From Cyrtodaria siliqua (Eukaryota > Mollusca > Bivalvia > Adapedonta > Hiatellidae): a stretch of DNA of 64,000 nucleotides. The stretch spans positions 310,001 to 374,000 of the forward strand of contig JAWPHD010000089.1 of the NCBI GenBank assembly GCA_037043455.1, written 5' to 3'. Positions 56,749 to 64,000 of this stretch are shown here, one piece after another. Within the stretch, counting starts at the first letter, position 1. The number at the start of each line of letters is the position of its first letter. The notes beneath the pieces were generated by a model, which was not told the origin of the DNA, did no database searches, and saw only the letters and a program-made list of their open reading frames with translations. Both the position numbers and the translations under genes were made by a program.

Positions 56749-58081
56749 GGCCCTGTTTTATGAAACAACCTACGCTAATTTTGATCATAAGTCAAAATAA
56801 AATACCTTCAGCCATTTTCCTTAAAAGTATTTGAAGCAAGCAATGAATGGTGGAAATATTGCAGAAACAACATATGTATTATATAGTTTACAGAAAATCA
56901 TTTTATCTGTTTAATGTAACATACATGTACAGCAGGGCTTCTAAAATCGCCGGTTTATCGGTTCCCAGACCGAAATCTGTTTCTCCGGACCGTTTTTCTT
57001 TTCAAAATCTCTGTTTAAATCGGTCCCAGATATTTTATCTATCGGTCATTAAAAAGTCTACAATTGCCTGTTCACACTCCACCTAATATCCTAAAATATG
57101 CCTTGCGGCAATATTCTTTGATCCATAACACGATTGTTTGTCACTCGCTGTGCGAAAGTAGGTAAATTTGGTCAATTTGGACTAAACCATTACCGATAGT
57201 AGGGAGTTTTCCGGAAGAGTCCATAGCCAAGTAGCATATGCCTTTGATGTGTGATCAGTGAAAGTATATCACGCATTCTGTCGGTTCACTGAAGCGAGTG
57301 TTACCGTCTGTAATTTCTTTGATATACCGTTAGTCGTAAGGTGTTAGCCTGTTTGCTTGTGTCGGTTTGTTTTTTTAAGTGGCCAAAGCTGGGACTGAAA
57401 TTTGTTTGCGTCATTAAAAAGAATTAAAATACCGAGATGTGTTAATTGCTTGTTTGATTTTTTTTTTACAATAACTTTAAGTATAATATTAATGACATTA
57501 ATTAAGGAAAGTGATCAAACCTGACACCGTTATTTTTTTTAAGTCGGACCGAAATTGTTTGCGTTAGTCGTAACATTTGGTATTAATTAAGCTAATTGAT
57601 GAAATACGATATTACTCAAATTTATGTAAAATCGTATATAATCCGCTAGTCTGCGCGTGTTAGTCCGCGTTTTATACCTACCCGGTTTATTAGACACTTC
57701 CAGTTCAGTTCCTCAAATGATCAACAATTTTAATATTAAGTGAAAATTATTCATTAAGTAAAGCGAAGACATGATGTCAGTCATTAAAATGTACAAATTG
57801 TGATAAAGTAAGATATAAATAATACAAATATAATACAAACATACATTTTAAATAGTTCTCTATATCAATGACTAAACGGAAAAAAATGCATGGTGCAACT
57901 GACGTGGTGGGTGGGGTACGGCGATTTTAGTGATTTTTTCAAAATAAGTGCGATTCTTACGGCAGTAAAAAACCTGGACCGATTTGCATTTTAAAATTTT
58001 AGAAGCCCTGATGTACAGCAATACCTTTAATAATTTGATTTACGATCAAAATTATTGTAAGATGTTTCATAAAACGCGCCC
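56749..58081. mobile_element. TIR element inside SINE-A, itself hosting a hAT
   Basis: Inverted ends GGCCCTGTTTTATGAAACAA and, reversed, GGGCGCGTTTTATGAAACAT, continuing TAATTTTGATCRTAARTCAAA on both sides. CTG is present at both junctions (56746-56748, 58082-58084). Without the inner hAT it would be only about 250 bp. Superfamily not assigned. Confidence 0.75.
56933..58010. mobile_element. hAT element with perfect 8-bp target duplication
   Basis: Ends CAGGGCTTCTAAAATCG (left) and, reversed, CAGGGCTTCTAAAATTTT (right). ATGTACAG occurs immediately on both sides (56925-56932, 58011-58018). CAGGG termini plus an 8-bp duplication are diagnostic of hAT. 1078 bp, no transposase recognised. Interior has CGGTTCCCAGACCGAAATC and several related GGACCG words. 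Confidence 0.9.
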
Positions 58082-58509
58082 CTGGTTCTACAAAGGAAGT
58101 GGGTGGTCTGCATCCACCATTAAAATATTGACCGTCTTAATTATATAGCCTAAATGAGCTGAAAATGACGTCAAACACCATTCAACCGACGACTATTTTT
58201 TACACCTGAGAAAGCGCAATCCACAAGTGAAAAATTCAGTTCTCAGAAAGACTTCAAAAATAACAATAATTCTTTCATCTGAATTTCTACCATATATATT
58301 CAATTAAATGTTCATATGCATTTTCATGACGATCGGAATAAAAGTTTTCCCATACAAGTCCATGACCGCCATCTGAAAAGCCTCATCAGGGATGTAGCTA
58401 CTGTGCATTTCAGGGTGTCTAGATGTCGAATATGTATAAAGATTTGTTTTTATTACTTTCTATATGTTTTCATACCTGATACGATTGAATAGAATGAAAA
58501 CAGACGCTC

Positions 58510-58725
58510 CTGAATCGGTATACGGACAAATGCCCCCCCGGACATCTGCCCCCCTGCTCATTTTTGTATAGGTGGACGAATGCCCCCTCACGTTTTTGCA
58601 AGGGTGGACAAATGCCCCCCTGAACTTTTTACAAGGTGGACATTAGCCCCCCTGATATTTTTGCAAGGGTGGACAAATGCCCCCCCGGACAAATGCCCCC
58701 ATACTCATTTTTGTATAGGGACAAC
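58510..58725. repeat. GGACAAATGCCCCC repeats
   Basis: Six imperfect repeats of a ~40-bp unit: GGACAAATGCCCCCC then TTTTTGCAAGGGT or TTTTTGTATAGG. A lone GACAAATGCCCCCCAAGTG recurs at 59445, perhaps the far end of the same element. Confidence 0.8.
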
Positions 58726-59464
58726 TCTTAATAAAACAAGCTCTGTCTTTTGCACTGTTGGCTCTTGCGATGAGCACACTCCCATCTGATGGTTGTCTTT
58801 GACTGTTTCTGCTTGGTGTACGCGTACCCTGCATAGCAGAGTTTTTTCATGCCTCTAATACTAGCGATAATTTCCATTTTTGCAAGTGCAATGATGGAAC
58901 GTGCGTATAAGCGTTTATTTATCCTCGCTGTATTGCACTAAGCATTTTAGCGAGCAGACCTCGGTTTTAAATCTTCGCGTAGCCATCCTCAAAGCCTCGC
59001 AAAACCAAAAATTAATTTTGACCCTCATGTTTACATGTAATTTTATTGACAGCCGAAAATGGCGATGGCGGAACATTCCATTTTTCTAGGATAGGGTGAC
59101 TTAAAAAATCACTTGACCAACAGTGGTGTAAATAACAAAATATAAACGCAGTATACTATTTACCTACCTTTTATTTGCTAGATATAATGGCTTTCATTCC
59201 AAAATAAAAGATAAGTATGATCGATTACTGAACATTGAACAACAACAACACTCTGCATAACCTACGTTTTACTTGGTACATCCGAACCCTAGAAACAGAT
59301 ATGCGTAGACGGCCAAGTATGCAAAATGAAATGAAATGGAGCACACCATGATCCCTCGAAAAAAAGCAGCAAAAAGAATTGATTTGGTGCGTTTACATTT
59401 CACCATTTGGACATTATAAGAGCTGAAAGAAATGTCACTGTAAGTGACAAATGCCCCCCAAGTG
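58726..59464. other. Unassigned stretch
   Basis: No gene supported. The minus frame 59553-59269 has no recognisable domain. Confidence 0.3.
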
Positions 59465-59770
59465 ATTTTGAAGTTTGACCTTAAGTGTGACCTTGACCTT
59501 GGAGCAACAGACCTGGATTTTGCACGTCTTGTTGTGGTGAGCTTTTGTGCCATGTTTATCCGTCCATGAATGTCAAGAGTTATTAACCGAACAAAAAAGC
59601 ACTTCTTTTTGACCTTTGACCTCCAAGTGTGACCTTGACCTTGGAGCCACGGACCTGGATTTTAGTCATGACACGTCGTCTTGTTGAGGTGAGCATGTGT
59701 GTCAAGTTATTTGAAAATCTATCCATGAATGTCAGTTACTGACCAGATACGATGGGACGGACGGACTGAC
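59465..59770 (+). mobile_element. Dispersed repeat H, AGGTCA-rich
   Basis: Two ~142-bp units, each with TGACCTTGACCTTGGAGC (59488, 59630) and GACCTGGATTTT, ending in a GGGACGGACGGACTGACTG run at about 59753. TGACCTTTGACCT at 59610-59622. Non-coding. Confidence 0.65.
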
Positions 59771-59791
59771 TGACGGACGGTGCGACAACTA

Positions 59792-60577
59792 TATGATTGC
59801 CTCGCATTTATTTCTTTGATACTTGGTCATATTAAGTGTGGTCTTTGATGGACATCATTACCATATATGGCATATTGACAAAATACATTTTAAAGCAAAG
59901 AAAATCACGGTAAATTGATTAAAAATAAATATACAGGTATAAAATGTATAAATTGTATGTTTATTTTTCCTTTGCAGTGATTTTCTTTTGCTTTAAAAGA
60001 CATTTTGTCAATATGCCATATACACTCGAGATATGAAAACGCAACACGGGAATTTCCGCTATATATTGTATGTACAATATGCTGCTTTTAATCGAATGGT
60101 ACATGACTACGTAAGACTTTTCCTTTTGGAAAAAATACTAAAACAACAAATAATACAGCAAATAGTATTCCTTCAAAGTTTCATTATTAACAGAGTACGC
60201 GTTTGGCGCAATCATGTGAGCAAACTTAGGATGCAACATTTTGCAAACTATTTACGTTAAATACAGTACTGGACTAGCTCAGTTTTTCAAAGAGCAATTT
60301 CAACATTTATGAAGTTCTTGTTACAAGGTGTAGTGTGATTAAAACGTCTACAACATCACAGTTGTGTCCTTTCTCTAATTAACTGCAACTTTTTTTTTAC
60401 AAAACATCTTGGGATTTCTTTGGAATATTATGTGCAATTAAGTGTGCAGTATATACAATATATAGCGGAAATTCCCGTGTTGCGTTTTCATTTCTCTTGA
60501 GTGTATGGTAATGATGTCCATCAAAGACAACACTTAATATGACCAAGTATCAAAGAAATACATGCGAGGTAGTCATA
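59792..60577. mobile_element. Long inverted-repeat element with an inserted palindromic MITE
   Basis: Right arm 60449-60577 matches the left arm 59792-60076 in reverse, except that the left arm has 155 extra bases. Anchors: GGTCATATTAAGTGTGGTC, TTTGATGGACATCATTACC, GAAAACGCAACACGGGAATT, TCCGCTATATATTGTAT. The interior (60077-60448) has no recognised gene; the 75-codon frame at 60033-60260 starts inside the arm and is not called. The right arm also forms the first unit of the array that follows. Confidence 0.88.
59866..60020. mobile_element. 155-bp palindromic MITE, TA target (mariner-type)
   Basis: TA on both sides (59864-59865, 60021-60022). Ends TATGGCATATTGACAAAAT, identical on both strands, then near-identical to AAAGAAAATCAC. 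The centre also folds (AAAAATAAATATAC ... GTATGTTTATTTTT). The opposite arm of the host repeat reads ATTACCATACACTC with a single TA: the empty site. Confidence 0.88.
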
Positions 60578-61310
60578 AGAAGTTAAGTAACTGTGGTTAA
60601 GTGGTTTAACCAGGGTGTACTTTTGGGGAAATAATGCAAAATATGACCTTGACCTTGGTATTTTTTGTCGTTCAGCGATATTCACCAATGCCAACAATAC
60701 ATATGACCAAGTATCAGACATAAAGTGAGATAATCACATAAAGTTAACTGAGGTTAAGTTACCTAACCAAGGTTAAATTTGAGGAAAATAACTCAACATA
60801 TGACCTTGACCTTGGTAATTTTTGTCATTCAGTGATGTCCACCAATGCCAACAATACATATGACCAAGTATCAAACAAAGAAATTAAAGTTATCAGAAAA
60901 AGTTAACTGAAGTTAACTTACCTAACCAAAGTGATGTTTAGGGACAATACCTTGACCTTGGTATTTTTTTGTCATTCAGCGATGTCCACCAATGCCAACA
61001 ATACATATGACCAAGTATCAAAGACATAAAGTGAGGCAATCACATAAAGTTAACTGAGGTTCAGTAACCTAACCAAGGTTGTTACTTAACCAAGGTTAAG
61101 TTTAGGGAAAATAAGCAAAATATGACCTTGACCTTGGTAATTTTTGTCATTCAGTGATGTCCACCAATGCCAACAATACATATGACCAAGTATCAAACAA
61201 AGAAAATGAGGCAATCACAAACAGTTAACTGTGGTTGTTACTTAACCAAGGTTAAGTTTTGAAAAAATAATGCAAAGTATGACCTTGACATTGGTAATTT
61301 TGGCATAACG
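60503..61310 (+). repeat. ~157-bp tandem array
   Basis: Five units, each with TATGACCAAGTATCAAA, GTTAACTGAGGTTAAGT, TATGACCTTGACCTTGG and GATGTCCACCAATGCC. TGACCTTGACCTTGG is exact at 60644, 60801 and 61123, with one or more changes at about 60951 and at 61279. A SINE-like or coding origin is not seen. Confidence 0.85.
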
Positions 61311-61744
61311 TGAATTTCCTTGACCCAACAAAGCATCTGAAAAGTTTCAGAAAAATTGAGCAACGGCTGTCGAGATATAGTTGATTTAAAATGAGTCTGA
61401 CGCCACCGGAAAAGTGACTGCTATGTCTCGCTACCCACTATCGTAGGCGAGACTAAAAGGCCTTTAATAATATTCTCCATCTTCTCTTGTCTGTAAGTAG
61501 AAAAGTGGACAAATTACCCCAGACTGTTTAATAGCTTTTAAATGTTAAAACATCCATTGCAATCAAACAATCAACATGATTGTCCATGCAATTAGGGCAA
61601 TTACCTGTACTCTATATAACAGCTCACATAAATATGGCAACAATGTGCTGCCAGTCAGCAATCAAACTTGTGACTTTGAGCAAGCATGCTTTGGTTATCC
61701 AAAATGTGTTATGAAATACCAGAAGGGGATGACACACCAGTCTG
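61311..61744. other. Unassigned stretch
   Basis: 61320-61455 resembles other GTTTCAGAAAAATTGAG-type repeat tails. No gene. Confidence 0.3.
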
Positions 61745-64000
61745 TAAAATGTCAAGGCGTTTCAGAAATGTGCAATGGGGAAAGACACACCTGTAAAGTG
61801 TCACTACATCTGAGAAATGTGCGATGGGGAAAGACACACCTGTAAAGTGTCAATGCACCTGAGAAATGTGCAATGGAGAAAGACACACCTGTAAAGACTG
61901 TATCTACATCTGAGAAATGTGCAATGGGGAAAGACACACCTGTAAAGTGTCAATACACCTGAGAAATGTGCAATGGGGAAAGGCAAACCTGTAAAGTGTC
62001 ACTACATCTGAGAAATGTGCAATGGGGAAGACACACCTGTAAAGTGTCAATACACCTGAGAAATGTGCAATGGGAAAAGGTAAACCTGTAAAGTGTCTCT
62101 ACATCTGAGAAATGTGCAATGGGGAAGACACATCTGTAAAGTGTCAATACACCTGAGAAATGTGCAATGGGGAAAGGCAAACCTGTAAAGTGTCACTGCA
62201 CCTGAGAAATGTGCGATGACAAAGACACACCTGTAAAGTGTCACTGCACCTGAGAAATGTGTAATGATGAAAGACACACCTGTCATGTGTCACTGCACCT
62301 GAGAAATGTGCAATGACGAAAGACACACCTGTAAAGTGTCACTGCACCTGAGAAATGTGCGATGACAAAGACACACCTGTAAAATGTCACTGCACCTGAG
62401 TAATGTGCAATGATGAAAGACACACCTGTAATGTGTCACTACATCTGAGAAATGTGTGATGGGGAAAGACACACCTGTAAAGTGTCACTGCGCCTGAGAA
62501 ATGTGCAATGACAAAAGACACACCTGTAACACACTTGTAAAGTGTCACTGATAAATGTGCGATGGGGAAAGGCACACCTCTATAAGTGTCACTGCACCTG
62601 AGAATTGTGCAATGGGGAAAGGTAAACCTGTAAAGTGTCTCTACATCTGAGAAATGTCCAATGGGGAAGACACACCTGTAAAGTGTCAATACACCTGAGA
62701 AATGTGCAATGGGGAAAGGCAAACCTGTAAAGTGTCACTGCACCTGAGAAATGTGCGATGACGAAAGACACACCTGTAAAGTGTCACTGCACCTGAGAAA
62801 TGTGCAATGATGAAAGACACACCTGTAATGTGTCACTGCACCTGAGAAATGTGCAATGACAAAAGACACACCTGTAAAGTGTCACTGCGCCTGAGAAATG
62901 TGCAATGACAAAAGACACACCTGTAACACACTTGTAAAGTGTCACTGATAAATGTGCGATGGGGAAAGGCACACCTTTGTCACTGCACCTGAGAAATGTG
63001 CAATGACGAAAGACATACTTGTAAAGTGTCACTGCGCCTGAAAAATGTGCGATGGGGAAAGGCACACCTGTTAAGTGTCAATACACCTGAGAAATGTGCA
63101 ATGGGGAAAGACACACCTGTAAAGTATCAATGCACCTGAGAAATGTGCGATGGGGAAGACACACCTGTTAAGTGTCACTGCAACTGAGAAATGTGCAATG
63201 GGAAAAGGCATATCTGTAAAGTATCAATACACCTGAGAAATGTGCAATGGGGAAGAGACATCTTTTAAGTGTCGATGCCCCTGAGGAATGTGTGATGGGG
63301 AAAGACCCACCTGTAAATGTCGCTGCAACAGAGAAATGTGTGATGAGGAAAGACACACCTGTAAAGTGTCGATGCACCTGAGAAATGTGTGATGGGGAAA
63401 GACCCACCTGTAAAGTGTCACTGCAATTGAGAAATGTGTGATGGGGAAAGACACACCTGTAAAGTGTCACTACATCTGAGAAATGTCTGATGGGGAAAGA
63501 CACACCTGTAAAGTGATAATGCACCTGAGAAATTGTGATGGGGAAAGACACACATGTAAAGTGTCACTACATCTGAGAAATGTGTGATGGGGAAAGACAC
63601 ACCAGTCCTGTAAAGTGTCAATGCACCTGAGAAATGTGTGATGGGGAATGACACACCTGTAAAGTGTCACTGCACCTGAGAAATGTGTGATGGGGAAAGA
63701 CACACCTGTAAAGTGACACTACATCTGAGAAATGTGTGATGGGGAAAGACACACCTGTAAAGTGTCAATGCACCTGAGAAATGTGTGACGGGAAAAGACA
63801 CACCTGTAAAGTGTCAATGCACCTAAGAAATGTGTGATGGGGAAAGACACACCTGTAAAGTGTCACTGCAACTGAGAAATGTGTGATGGGGAAAGACACA
63901 CCTGTAAAGTGTCACTGCAACTGAGAAATGTGCAATGGGGAAAGACACACCTGTAAAGTGTCAATGCACCTGAGAAATGTGCAATGACGAAAGACACACC
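61745..64000. repeat. 49-bp tandem array, runs off the right edge
   Basis: About 46 copies of GACACACCTGTAAAGTGTCA followed by CTGCACCTGAGAAATGTG and CAATGGGGAAA. The left half mixes GATGAC/GATGAT variants and truncated units (62521-62560 and 62925-62960 are the same rearranged block). The right half is more uniform. 49 is not a multiple of three, so overlapping minus-strand frames of up to 127 codons are all repetitive and not genes. Confidence 0.97.

Larger units (their letters stand above)
56690..58200 (+). mobile_element. SINE-A copy split by nested elements
   Basis: Left piece 56690-56748 (GTGTCCAATTCTTAAGGATGG, CGGGAGGTTTAAAGTACTG). Right piece from 58082 (CTGGTTCTACAAAGGAAGTG, GGTCTGCATCCACC, GAGCTGAAAATGACGTC, CACCATTCAACC). 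Together they restore the SINE-A order AGTACTGGTTCTAC. Confidence 0.8.

Noticed and set aside
61752..63703. Overlapping minus-strand frames with repeated FPHHTFLRC-like peptides
   Set aside because: Direct products of the 49-bp array read in cycling frames.

Overview
The window reads as AT-rich nuclear DNA of an animal, most likely a bivalve mollusc. That assignment is inference. It rests on the repeats: elements with sub-terminal inverted repeats and about 160/320-bp internal units (the layout described for bivalve pearl elements and for Helentron-associated elements), several tRNA-derived SINE families, and an I-group LINE. I found no host protein-coding exon I can defend, no rRNA gene and no convincing functional tRNA gene. 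Nearly every base I can explain belongs to a mobile element or a tandem array.

Layout. 1-432 is a 27-bp tandem array cut by the window edge. 0.9-9.3 kb is a mix of dispersed repeats, a long hairpin (4224-4671), a piggyBac-like MITE (5854-6084) and SINE copies. 9.3-14.3 kb is a block of three adjacent tandem arrays with 29-, 64- and 48-bp monomers that share a core word, the last one interrupted by a hAT-like element. 15-31.5 kb holds SINEs, TIR elements assigned by target duplication (TAA/TTA Harbinger-like, TTAA Kolobok-like, hAT-like) and several copies of a CAAGAGG-headed family, the best at 30251-31522. 32-40 kb holds an old ~796-bp tandem duplication, more dispersed repeats, and a full-length SINE with a 13-bp target duplication (40597-40865). 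41162-41940 is a 5'-truncated, frameshifted LINE scrap.

The only substantial genes form one LINE on the minus strand, about 44.3-53.4 kb. ORF1 (52503-50785) is gag-like with three zinc knuckles and one in-frame TAG. ORF2 (50710-46829) is an uninterrupted 1293-residue endonuclease / reverse transcriptase / RNase H protein. ORF1 would package the RNA; ORF2 would nick the target, reverse-transcribe and remove RNA.

54-64 kb holds layered insertions: a hAT-like element inside a SINE (55491-56485), a hAT element inside a TIR element inside a SINE (56690-58200), a palindromic MITE inside one arm of a large inverted repeat whose other arm keeps the empty site (59792-60577), a ~157-bp array and a 49-bp array running off the right edge. 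A cross-cutting theme is that several unrelated repeat families carry exact nuclear-receptor-type sites built from AGGTCA.
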